The position numbers and the translations under genes are program-made. From Dichetophora obliterata (Eukaryota; Arthropoda; Insecta; Diptera; Sciomyzidae): a stretch of DNA of 64,000 nucleotides. The stretch spans positions 301,767,908 through 301,831,907 of the forward strand of contig OY986435.1 in NCBI GenBank assembly GCA_963920525.1, read 5' to 3'. The notes under the pieces were generated by a model. It was not told where the DNA came from. It saw only the letters and a list, made by a program, of their open reading frames with translations, and searched no databases. Each line of letters opens with the position of its first letter. The first letter of the stretch is position 1. This document shows positions 1 through 10,207 of the stretch, in pieces.

Positions 1-1599
1 AAAAAATCACACACACGCATTAGCTTTTCGGAATACATTTTTAATTTTAACTCAACTCATAATTTTACTCAAAAGTTCTGCAACGCCAAAAAAATGTAAA
101 TATTAAAACGAAATTTTAATACCGGCAGTAATTTGATTAGGTAAGCAAAAAATTTTTGGGATAAAAACAAAGTAGTGAATAAATCGAATTAATTGACCAG
201 CCTGAAGATAAACATTTGCCAAAATAAATGGGGGGAGGGGAGGGGGTAGTATAAGTATCAATAATAAAATAACTTAACCATGAGCCAATTTGGTCTGCAA
301 AAAAAGTATAAAACAAAAATTATAAAAAAAAAAACCAAAAATAAAACAAAAAAAAAGGAGCAAGATTGCTGGTGTATGTGAAAAAAAAACATTCAGTACA
401 AATAAAGTAGAAAGAAGTTAACGACCCACTTAAAAACTGTATCGAAAAGCAAGTTGATCGTGTCGAATAAACCAAAATCACGGTCAGTGAAACTAATGAG
501 GATCAAACGGCGATAACGACGGTGGAGGGCAGAGATCGATCAAACGGACTAAGTTTGAGGTACCTTTTTTGGAACAAAACACAATCGCGAAAATGCTAAA
601 AACAAAGAAAATAAAAAATAAAACAATAACGTCCAAAGCCAAAACATTTTATGAGCCAGCGAGAAATAAGGAAAAACATAAGGCCAAGCAATTTTTGATC
701 TATATGAATAACTCATATTCGGAAAACAAAAACGCCCAGTTCTGGCTTAATAAATATACACAAGGTAATTAAAAACAACGAGCTGAATTCTAAAAGAATT
801 GCTTAAAAATAGCTTTTCCATTAGAAGTTTGTATATTTTGGAGAAAAGTTATTTGAAATAAAATAAACAAATAATAGCTGAAAAATTTAAATACAACAAA
901 ATAGAAATCCATTAAAAAAGCAAGTGTGGGGAAGTGTGGAACATGATAATCATCTGTGTTGCATTGCAGCTGAAGAGAGAAAAACAAAAGACAAGAGAGA
1001 CAAAGCACAACAAAACCACTAGCCATTATGAAGCAACCTAAAAACAGAAACAACAACAAAAAACTAAAAAACAAAACAATAGCACAAATGGAAGAAATCA
1101 CGTGTTCGAGTTGACGAAATTACACTCAAAAAATTTGCATACCTTAAATTAAGAAACTGTAGCTTCAATTCATAGTCATGGGTTTTTCTTTATTATATAG
1201 AGGTTTCTCCTTAATGAAGAGAATTTTTACATGATTTAACGACCTCACGCCTTGATGTCGTTGCAACGTTTTCAAAAAAGCTTCTTAGTTTTGAAGACAA
1301 GTTTTTACTATAAGAGATGAAGGTATGATCAAAGTAAAGCTTTGATATCAAGTCTGCTTGCAACATTCTACAGCATGATTTTTTAAATTTGGAGAAATAT
1401 AGGTTACAATACTTGGATATTTCATAGATACATATTACTTTTGCATATACATACATATAAGTTCTTCTTTTTTTGTGCACCACAAGTGATTTATTTTAAG
1501 GAGGCTTTTCTTATATTTCTAGAAAAAATGCTTTAAAATTATTTACAAAGCGAACGATTCCTAATGAATTAAATTAAGCTACGATTGGTTAACATCTGC
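1..1599. other. AT-rich DNA without a recognised gene
   Basis: A-rich on the plus strand, with many homopolymer runs. A 67-codon frame at 569-772 (Lys/Asn-rich) and minus-strand frames at 790-1101 and 1211-1483 resemble no family I know and have the composition of chance ORFs. The stretch 360-1100 is somewhat more mixed in composition (a higher-GC patch at 480-560 and a pyrimidine-poor patch at 960-1080). It could be 5' UTR or intron of a gene outside the window, but I see no splice sites or homology that prove it. Confidence 0.4.
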
Positions 1600-1665
1600 G
1601 ATGGTCGAATGGATAAGCTGATGCACTTACACTTACGAGGCCAAGGTTCAAGTCTTCGGATAATG
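1600..1665 (+). repeat. tRNA-like sequence (SINE-type pol III core or tRNA relic)
   Basis: An A-box-like stretch (TGGTCGAATGGATAAGC, about 1602-1618) is followed at normal tRNA spacing by a B-box-like GGTTCAAGTCT (about 1645-1655). A CTTACACTTACG stretch lies where the anticodon arm would be. The acceptor and T stems do not pair well, so this is a tRNA-derived core, not a functional tRNA. It lies about 30 bp left of the TIR element at 1697. Confidence 0.45.
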
Positions 1666-1696
1666 GTAATTTTTTAATTTAATTTAATGTTAATAA

Positions 1697-2644
1697 TAGT
1701 GTCCGACCGAATGTGGATTTTTGGCCGAAGCGGAATGTTCGGCTATATAAAAATAATCGACCGAAGCCGAATACTAACAACATTATTTTCAAGTAAGAAA
1801 AATAATAAAATGTACGCCCTGCTTTCGTTTTTTATTAAATTCAGTATAAAAAACGGAAATCCTTAAAGGTCTAGTCTGGTTAAACAGGCCGAAAAATATG
1901 CAATTTTTATTAATTTTTTTTTTGGAAAAAGTAAATAATATAAATACTCTTAACTTTTTAGGTATATTTACAGTACTTTGAAAAAGATGGTATAGAATTT
2001 TTAGATTATAATCAATAATTATTTAATTAATATACTGCAGCAAGCCACGGGGCGACGTGGATCAGTGCTCAAAACACGAACTGACCTTTCCACAGGTCGC
2101 AAAATGCATCTAAAACAAAAATAAAAATAATTTCCTGTTAAGTATCAATGTGATTATGAAATAATTTTTTTAATTTTTATTAAAAATGCCGTTACTATTT
2201 GTTGATAAAAATTCCAATATAAAATTTATCAATGACATTATCGTCCATTTTAGACAATTTAGTAACTTGGATTTTGAAAAAAAAAACAACATAAAGATTA
2301 GTTAAAAATTGCCAGAGTTATGAAAGTCGCAAGCTCGAAAACGCAGTTTTAAAGAAAACGCGTTTAAAATTTTAAGTATAGTGCGCTTCCTGCTTTGACG
2401 CGGTCGGCTCGGAGGCTCATAACTTTTTAGCTTTAACGAATTTCTATTTAACATTTAAGAATGGTGTTAAACACAGTCTACCGAAAAATGAAAAAAAAAA
2501 AAGATAAATATATATATAAAATTTTTTGCATTACAAAAAAGCAAAAACATTCGGCAAATATTCAGCTATTTTGGGCCGAAGCCGAAGGTTTAAAAATCGG
2601 CGGAATATGCCGAATACCGAAGCCGGATATTCGGTCGGACACTA
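1697..2644. mobile_element. Non-autonomous DNA transposon, TIR TAGTGTCCGACCGAAT
   Basis: Both ends carry an inverted repeat starting TAGTGTCCGACCGAAT. The left end is read on the plus strand and the right end in reverse complement (2629-2644). Subterminal regions on both sides are rich in GGCCGAAG, TTCGGC and CCGAATA motifs, as expected of transposase-binding subterminal repeats. The interior (about 1800-2560) is AT-rich and has no transposase frame. The plus-strand frame at 2461-2652 is only the subterminal motif block in translation. I could not define a target duplication with confidence, so the superfamily is open (hAT or P-like 8-bp duplication is possible). Confidence 0.75.
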
Positions 2645-2645
2645 G

Positions 2646-4814
2646 TCTATAGTAATAAAACTCATTTTCTGTTTGTTTGTTTGTTTTTTTGTTTGTTTTT
2701 TTTGTTTGTTTGTTTGTTTGGCCTTTATACAAATCTATACGGCTGAACGGATTTCGCTCAAACTAGGTATACATCTTAAGTAAATTCCAACTTGAAATCT
2801 TACATACTTAGTTTTTGCCACGCCCCTCCAAAATTTTTCAACTAACGGTAATTTTGTTATTAGAATACTTTTTATCATCGGAGTTTTTTGTGTATTTAAT
2901 TTTATAAAATTTCTGTTATTTTGACATCAAAAACACTCACATATATTCAAAATTTTAGAAATTTTCAGTACAACGACTTTTTCATAAAACATCGTTACCT
3001 AAGAATGAGAAAAAAACGACATGAAAATCAAAGTTTGGTCTTTCGATGCAAAAATCTCCGCTGTCCATTAATATATTTCATTCAAAATTTTTTTTAATCA
3101 AAAGTTCAATAAAATCACTTCACAAATAATAGGTTGAACTGTACCGTTAAGTCAGTGCAACTACGTTTTATGATTATGTCAAAAAAGGTCCAAAATATTG
3201 ACTTTTTACTCAAAAAATGATTCAAAAATTGTTGTTGTTGTAAAAATGAAATCAATTAAAAATTGCACATCTGGCTACCTTTCATATGACAAAGCATTTA
3301 TTTGCAAAAATTCTTCCAGTTAAGCGCAAAAATTATTTTACTGTTTTTGTCATCAAAACAACAAGGGTACCTACCCCCTTTGATTTTTTTCGCGAAATTT
3401 ATTTTTTCCAAAATGTTGTTTTTATATTTTTTACAAAAAATTCAAGTCTCAAAAATAATTTATGTGAAAAAATTACCCCAATATCTCTTTCCAATCAAAA
3501 GTAATGGCTAAAAATCTATTTTTCATACCAGACTATTAATAAAACTTAGTTTTGTGTTAAAATTCTCTATATAGTTTGAACGTCCCCATATATCTTCTAA
3601 GAATGCAGTTGTGTGTCTAAAGTAATTAGGAACATTTTGGATTATACAAAATTTTCTTTATAGTGATCATCTACTTATATTTTGCCTCCCCACCCCCCTC
3701 CTGTTAAATTTGTTTTGTTGTGATGGCTCTATTTGTTCTCACTATTGTGTCACCGTTGTCAATTAGTTCTTTATCAATGGTACTTTAAATGTTGTATAGA
3801 TATTACAATTTTATCGAAAAGATGACTGTGAATAAGAATGCTGTAAAAGTTAATATTTTCATGTAATCAGTTTAAGCTATATGGCGATATAAAAAAAAAT
3901 ATGCGCATCTGGTCAGCACAATTATTTCATTAGTTTTGATCTGTGCGTTAAATTCACAGATAGATGGCGCCACATGTGTAAGATGTGTGGGTACAAACTA
4001 AACGTACACCTTGCGTTGAAATGCTGAATTATGTTTTTGCAAAAGTTTCTTCAAATTTAACCCCACACGATTGGGATTACAGACAGGTGGCGCTATTTTC
4101 TGCTTACAGAAGAATATCTGATGTTCTTATGCAGCTAGCAGATAAGTTCTGCGAAATATTTTGCGAAAATGCTATTGCTACCAAACTTTTAAAAAGTAAA
4201 ATAATGCAGTACTGCCAGTTTTTTTTAGAAATTTTAGTAGGTACAATCATTTAGCACAACGAGTTTTCATAAAACATTGATAGCTAATAATGAGAAAAAA
4301 ATTATATGGAAATCAAAGTATTTACTTTTAATGCCAATAACTCTGCTGTTTTTAATATATTTCATTAACATTTTTTTTTTTTGTTAAAACGTTCGATATG
4401 TTTTTTAATATAAATCTTTGTTTAGACGTTAAAATGTCCATATCTCAAGGACGCATTGAGTCCCATCATAATTTTTATTTTGTTGAAAAGGTAATTGTGC
4501 TTGCTTTAACATTGAGTAAATATAAAAATTCTTTTTAATTTTTAAAATCTGTTTTTCGTACCGCTTCTTTGAATTCAATTAGCTCACCGCAAGAGATGGA
4601 ACCAACAACAACAAAAATTTTCCTAAACTTTTTTGGATCAATGTTCGTTCAATTACCTAGCAAACGGTGGATAAATAAAATTAAATAAAATAAAATTCAA
4701 ATAAAATTCAACATGTTTTTCATTATTCCCGATTTTAAAAAACATTTAATCGAGAAGTGTATGTTAAAATGTTTATATAAATGACTCTCGAGTAACACCG
4801 GGTATATCAGCTAG
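2646..4814 (+). mobile_element. Helitron-like non-autonomous element, copy A
   Basis: It starts with TCTATAGTAATAAAAC, matching other starts here (TCTATACTATTA at about 41017 and 51354), followed by a GTTT-rich stretch and the phrase 'ggctgaacggatttcgctca' (2730-2749). It ends in ACCGGGTATATCAGCTAG, a CTRR-type terminus with CTAG at 4811-4814. A TC start, a CTAG end and no TIRs fit Helitron or DINE-like elements. Diverged opposite-strand copies occur at 29406-30545 and 31295-33868. For example, the block 3360-3600 is recognisable in reverse complement at about 30290-30540 and 33770-33868. No Rep or helicase frame is visible. The 89-codon frame at 3985-4254 is not conserved as a frame in the other copies. 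Confidence 0.7.
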
Positions 4815-4816
4815 TT
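4767..4816 (+). repeat. 50-bp direct repeat, left copy (Helitron 3' end)
   Basis: A 50-bp segment ending ATATCAGCTAGTT, repeated at 6289-6338 with 47 of 50 bases identical by eye. The two copies tightly flank the truncated LINE. They are best read as an unusually long target-site duplication of the Helitron 3' terminus. Confidence 0.7.
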
Positions 4817-6187
4817 TTTAATAAATCTCTTAAAGCAGGTGTTTTCATTGATAAATGGAAAGTTTCGCTCATAACTCCAGTTTTTAAATCCGGCAATAAA
4901 CATGACGTCCTAAATTACAGACCTATCTCTAAGTTAACTAATAGTTCCAAGCTCTTTGAGAAAATAGTAAAAGATAAAATGTACTTTGCATTAAAAAATT
5001 TTATTTGTCCCAATCAACATGGCTTTGTTTCTGGTAGGCCAACTACAACAAATCTTAGTGTATTCACAAATTACTGCATCACCACAATTGAAAAGCGGTA
5101 CCAGTTGGATGTCAATTACTCCGAATACCCAAAGTCTTTGATAAACTATTACATGAAATTTTACTACTCAAGCTTGCCAAGATTGGCTTCCATTCTACAT
5201 TTCTTTCTTGGTTGAGATCTTACCTTTCAAATAGAGTTTCATATGTAGTCATTGAAAATGTAAAATCACTTTCTTTTTTATCAACTTCAGGGGTTCCTCA
5301 GAGTAGCATTCTTGGACCATTACTCTTTGTCATTTTTATAAATGATGTTTCCAAATGTTTTAATAATGCCCAATTTTTACTCTATGCAGATGACTTGAAA
5401 GTTTTCCATAAGGTTCAAAATCAATCGGATGCTTATCGTCTTCAGGCTGATCTCGTAAACGTTTTTTCTTGGTTTAATCTAAACCAATTGTCACTCAACC
5501 TTTTAAAATGCTTTGTTGTTTCTTATTATAAGGTTAATTCTCCTATATCGTTTGATTATACCTTAGATAACACTAAGCTTGTAAGGTTATCCGAAATTCG
5601 TGATCTAGGCGTTATTTTTGATTCAGGCCTTAGTTTTAGCTGTCATTTAAATCATATTATCCCCAAAGCATATTCCCTATTAGCGTTTGTTAAACGAAAT
5701 AGTACCGGCTTCTCTGACCCATACACATTTAAAAATTTATATTCGTCCCTCGTAAGATCTAGCCTTGAGTACGCTTCATTTATTTGGAGCCCATTTTATT
5801 CAGTGCATATTACTAGATTGGAACAAGTTCAAAAAAGATTTTTGAAATTTGCTTTACGTTCAATTAGTTTGGCGGATCCTCTTCCGTCCTATAGAACGCG
5901 TTGCCTGCTTATTAGTCTGTCTTCTCTTGAAGCTAGAACGTTATTGCACAGTATTATGATCATTTACGATTTGATCAACGGAATCATCATTTAATATTCC
6001 ACAAAGAATGCTTCGTAACTATGATTATTTTTATATTAATTGCCATAGAACCGATTATGCTATTAATGAGCCAATTAAAAGAGTACTTATAGCTATAAAC
6101 AGAATGTATAATAATAACTTCATTGATTTTTCTATGCCTAAAAATGCCTTTAAAACTACTATTACTCTATTGTTAAACAGTTTATAA
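4817..6187 (+). pseudogene. Reverse transcriptase C-terminal two-thirds, LINE (jockey/CR1-like)
   Basis: Reads in pieces through RT motifs: LNYRPIS (about 4912-4932), NQHGFVSGRPT (about 5011-5043), GVPQSSILGPLLF (about 5290-5328), the catalytic YADD (about 5383-5394) and, further on, RDLGVIFDSGLSF and LEYASFIWSPFY, typical of the jockey/CR1/I group. The frame is broken around 5130-5215, where the finger/palm section between GRPTTTNL and the RSYLSNR segment is damaged and shortened. It breaks again at about 5994, where a one-base shift separates the main frame (5212-5994) from a C-terminal tail ending at about 6187. RT copies RNA to DNA at the nick. This copy cannot make a full protein. Confidence 0.85.
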
Positions 6188-6288
6188 TTTTGTTCCTATT
6201 TTATATCCTGATTTTTTATTGTCTGTAAGGATAATTTATCCATAGGAGGAAATAAGTAATTAAATAAATAAATAAATGAATAAATAAA
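4817..6288 (+). mobile_element. 5'-truncated non-LTR retrotransposon (jockey/CR1-like) with A-rich tail
   Basis: Begins inside the reverse-transcriptase domain directly after the 50-bp repeat, runs through the ORF 3' end and a short 3' UTR, and ends in a (TAAA)n tail at about 6256-6288. The 5' truncation, 3' tail and flanking duplication are the marks of target-primed reverse transcription. No endonuclease or gag-like part remains. Confidence 0.8.
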
Positions 6289-6338
6289 AAATGTTAATAT
6301 AAATGGCTCTCGAGTAACACCGCGTATATCAGCTAGTT
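6289..6338 (+). repeat. 50-bp direct repeat, right copy
   Basis: Matches 4767-4816 except for three substitutions (T/A, A/G, G/C) and again ends in the Helitron-type CTAG (6333-6336). It follows the A-rich LINE tail without a gap. Confidence 0.7.
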
Positions 6339-7636
6339 AATAATAAGTATAATAATAATAATGTTTACAGTTTTTCGTCAATATAGAAATCATAATTCCC
6401 ACAGACAGCTGTTTAAAATCTAAAAAACCGGTTTTTTTTTGCAAAAGTTTTTTATTTTCAGAGAAAATGTTTGTCTATAAACAGTATTTTGAGAGAAAAA
6501 TTTTCTCTTAGTTATAGCCGATGATAAATAAACTGTAGAAAAACTTACTCAAATGTAATAAGATTTCAACACAATTGCGCTAAGTTTCTGCAATTTAGCG
6601 AAATAGGTCGATGATTGGTTAATTTTCCTCAATTATTTCACACTTCTGGTGTCAATTTAAAGAAAAATATATACATACTTTACTTTTAGAAAATCGGCCA
6701 TGGCGCTAAATAAATCCCATTTTCTAACATTGGGTGCTATTTTTCTAGATTTTCTGGAAATTTTTTTCTGAGTGTACAGTCGCACCAGGTCGCAACGTAT
6801 CAGATCAGCATGCCAGGTGCAGCAAAGTCTTAAAGAGTTCGATGCAAGTCAATGTATAAATGGCGCCAAAACAAGCAAAAAAAAAACAAAGTAAAGTCAG
6901 CAAAAACGCGAAATAAAAATTTCAATTCGACTGGGTGTTCTTCTCCTTCATCTAACTGCACTTTTTAGGGTCTAGTACGTGGCTGGCTCAGCCGCACAGA
7001 GACAGATAGCTGCAAGTGCAACTCTGGTTTTTTGGTTGCCAACTCAACTAGTTTTTTTTTCATTCCCGGCTTAATTGTGCCAAAAAAATAAGCTCAAACA
7101 AAAAGCACACTAACACCACATTATCCCGGTACAAAGGTGAAAAAAAAGTTTGCGCACCTGAAGGGTTCGCACATGCAGCAATCAAACCACAGCAGAGACC
7201 CGACCCTCCCCTCCCCTCCCTGCACAGCTCTGCGCACCATCTACTGCATCATGATTAAAACTGCACGTTGCTAAAAATGTTCACTTCACGCTTTCACTTC
7301 ACTTATAGGAAAATATATATTTATTTCTTTCTTATTGTTTTTATGCAATTTTTATTTTTTAATATTGACTGGAAAATGTGCCTGCAAAGTGTGTCAAGCT
7401 TGCAGAAAGAGAGTAACAGAGAGAGAAAGAGAGAGTGAGAATTAAAGAAATTCAATTGCCTTAAGCATTGCTTTCGATGTGAAAATTACCTTAAATGCTC
7501 GAAGTTCAAACAGTTGACTTATTTAAAGTAAAGTGGTAACGTATTAACCCTTAAGAGAGAGATCAATTTTTTTATGAATGAGCTATCTGTGAACAAACTT
7601 TTAAATTTGACTACTTTTTGTGTTTCCGTTAGCTGT
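6339..7636. other. Intergenic DNA, no gene recognised
   Basis: AT-rich to about 6775, then a patch of more mixed, apparently single-copy sequence (6780-7270) with C-rich runs at 7200-7222, and a GA-rich purine stretch (7404-7440). I see no coding frame or RNA gene. The mixed composition makes 6780-7300 the best candidate for non-repetitive host sequence in the left part. Confidence 0.35.
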
Positions 7637-7644
7637 GTGACATC

Positions 7645-8736
7645 CAGGGTTGCCAACTCATTTTATGGTTTTCCCCGCAGTGATTCTCAAAATTCCCCTC
7701 AAAAAAATTTAATAAATTTACTTATATACTTTTTTAATTCAATGCTATAATACATAAGGTAAGGATTTTTTATTTTATAAAAACAATTCATTTTGTTAAA
7801 AAATTAGCACACTATAAAATAAAATAAAAATTAAATTTAATAAAGAAAAATGTGTTTACAAACTTCTAAAGTATGTTAAGGGTGGTTTTAGGCAAACAAT
7901 TTTTTAAAAATTAAATTTTTTTTTACATTTGATTATTGTTGTACAAATATTCACAGATATGCCAAAAACTTTTATAAATCAATCCCACTTTCAATCAATT
8001 CCACTTTCTCTAGCGTTTAAAACTTAGTGCGAAGGAATACCTTTCACTAATCAGAGTAACAGCCCTATTCTGGAAACTTGATAATAGTCAACCAGTATTT
8101 TTTTTATTTATTTGTGTTTGTTGTAATTTTTTTATTTCAAAACAAAATTTGAAGCTCAAAAATAATAAATGTTGATAAAAATTGTCAACTGCTTTTCGGA
8201 TATTGACAATTTCATTAAAAAATGTTGTTTTTTGAGCTTTAAATTTTGTTTTGAAATAAAAAATTACAACAAACACAAACAAATAATAAAAATACTGGTT
8301 GACTATTATCAAGTTTCCAGAATAGGGCTGTAACTTTAAACAAGTTTTTATCGAAACATACTTTTTCAAAACATTCCGCACTACTGCATACAAACTAATA
8401 GACCGATTTTATTTTTTTTTTAATCTATTTTTATTGTAATTCTACACATCTTTTACCAAAACAAGCGTCTTTGGAAAATTAAACAAAAATGATTATTAAA
8501 AAATTAATCTGACAGCAAAAATTTTTTTGCTAATGTTAATAAAATTTTTCTAATGTTGTAAGAAGAAGAAGAACATTGTATCGGAAAATTTAATATAAAA
8601 TCAAAATCATCACAAATATTAGATAAAATGTTAAATTCCCCGCAAAAACCATTAAAAATCAGATGAATTATTAAATTCCCCGATTGTCATGAAATTCCCC
8701 GCAAATCGGAGAATTCCCCACCAGTTGGCATGCCTA
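7645..8736. mobile_element. hAT-like non-autonomous element with perfect 8-bp target duplication
   Basis: The left end is CAGGGTTGCCAACT, a classic hAT terminus (CAGRG). The right end is the degenerate inverse AGTTGGCATGCCTA. Both sides are flanked by the same 8-mer GTGACATC (7637-7644 and 8737-8744), the duplication length made by hAT transposases. Subterminal regions repeat AATTCCCCGCA-like motifs (7690-7700, 8635-8720). No transposase frame is present. It carries a nested palindromic MITE at 8060-8330. Confidence 0.88.
8060..8330. mobile_element. Palindromic MITE nested in the hAT-like element (TIR CAGCCCTATTCTGG)
   Basis: The two arms, about 110 bp each, are near-perfect reverse complements. 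The left arm starts CAGCCCTATTCTGGAAACTT, and the right arm ends in its inverse at 8330. The trinucleotide TAA flanks both sides (8057-8059, 8331-8333), as for PIF/Harbinger-type 3-bp duplications. The apparent minus-strand ORF over 8088-8393 is just the arm in translation. Confidence 0.85.
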
Positions 8737-8978
8737 GTGACATCCAATATGGCATCATCGGCCTTAGTGGGTTAAGAAAGTGTTTATTGTGTGATAAGTT
8801 TTAAGCTTTAATTCAGTTTTTCAGATTGGTGGAGTTTATATATTTGAGATTATAAGTATCTTATAAATATATGTAGGCTGCTATATTTATTTCGAGATCT
8901 GGCAACGCTAATGTTATTCCAGTCAAACTGACGTTTTCATTAGAATTTTTTAGGCATTTTTTAGCTTATACGTGCCTA

Positions 8979-10207
8979 CCCAACAAACAATTATATATAA
9001 AAATAAACGTTTTGTAAGCGTTCAAATGTAAGCAAAACGCTTATAAAACGCTGCTATGACATTTATAAAATGCATCAAAGTAAGCGTTTTATAATCGAAA
9101 TGCACCCATCTTTATAAGCTTCAACAAAACGATTGAAAAACATGTTATTTAAGACACGTAATTACGCGTTTTGCAAATGTGATAAGAAAATATTTTATAA
9201 TTAATTTTTATACGCTTTCCATAAGCTTTGTAAATACGGTTACAAAACACGTATTTTGACTGAAATATGTAAGCGTTTTAAACTTTTATTTTTGGAGTGT
9301 TCTAAATATTTTTTTTATTAGTAATAAACAAAAAGTAAAACTATAAAATTAGCGTTTTGTCCCTTAATTCGCTTACAAAAAATACAATTTACAATACAAT
9401 ATAATGGTAGAGTTATTATGCGATACCGCTTTCTTCAATTCGCCAACACCTTTACGAAACCCTTGAATTTTCTCCGTAAGCCTGAGTAATATAAGTTTGT
9501 AACGTTCCTCCACCTTTTCGACAGGCTTTCGACATGCGTCTTTAATCAAGGATTGAAAAGCTGGCGTAAAAAATTTGCGATTTTAATGATAAAATTGTAA
9601 CATATGAAAGTAAATAACTTGCCAGACGAAGTTGCACTGTCCCAATAAGTTATTGTTCGACACAATCTCCTGTTTTGGAAGCTCAATCTCTTTCTTTCAA
9701 TCTCTTTTTAACAATTATGGAACTTGGTGCCTCGCTGTTCCATAATTGTTAAAAAATTTCATTGCAGCTGCGCACAACACTTCGTTATTCTTTTGATGCC
9801 GACATTAAATATATTAAATATATATTTTAAATTTATAAATTTAAAAACACGCTTACTTTTTGACGATTTTTTAAAGAAATTTGTTTACTTGTTAACTTTT
9901 CAGCAATCACAACAAGAATGATTTATATAAATTTGATGCTTGTTTTCTCTGAAAGATAACTGCAAGAGAACTGCCGCCAACATTTAGAAAAGGATTGTAT
10001 TGCCAAGCAAAATGCAAGCGACAATCGCAAAACGTTTATAATATCAAATATTTTGTAAATGTAGGCGGCTGCTATCTTACAACGCTTACGAAAGCCTTAT
10101 TCAGGACAGTTTTGCATAACCTTGGTTTACAACGGTTGCAATAATCTTATTCATGCAAGCTTTTCTTAAGCTTGGTTTGCAAAACGCTTGTCCAAATGTT
10201 TGCTGGG
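8979..10207. mobile_element. TA-flanked element, TIR CCCARCAAAC, with AAAACGCTTA motifs
   Basis: Left end CCCAACAAAC at 8979, right end GTTTGCTGGG at 10198-10207, each next to TA (8977-8978, 10208-10209). For 150-250 bp inside each end, motifs such as AAAACGCTTA, AAACGTTT and GCGTTTT occur many times in both orientations, like a dense subterminal transposase-binding array. A coding-like minus-strand segment sits at 9373-9579. TA duplication suggests Tc1/mariner-type integration, but the TIR matches no family I can name. Confidence 0.65.
9373..9579 (-). pseudogene. Coding-like segment inside the TA-flanked element, unknown
   Basis: An open minus-strand stretch of 68 codons ending in TAA at 9373-9375. 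Its predicted peptide looks protein-like rather than low-complexity. It contains an amphipathic charged segment (...CRKPVEKVEERYKL... then ...EKIQGFRKGVGELKKA...) that would form an alpha-helix or coiled coil. No start codon is seen. A sequence resembling a splice acceptor (tttacgccag) lies near its 5' border, so it could be an exon. I do not recognise the family. Confidence 0.3.

Noticed and set aside
3985..4254. 89-codon ORF in Helitron-like copy A
   Set aside because: The frame is not kept in the diverged reverse-strand copy at about 30060-30230.
8088..8393. 101-codon minus-strand ORF
   Set aside because: It runs through a palindromic MITE and ends outside it.
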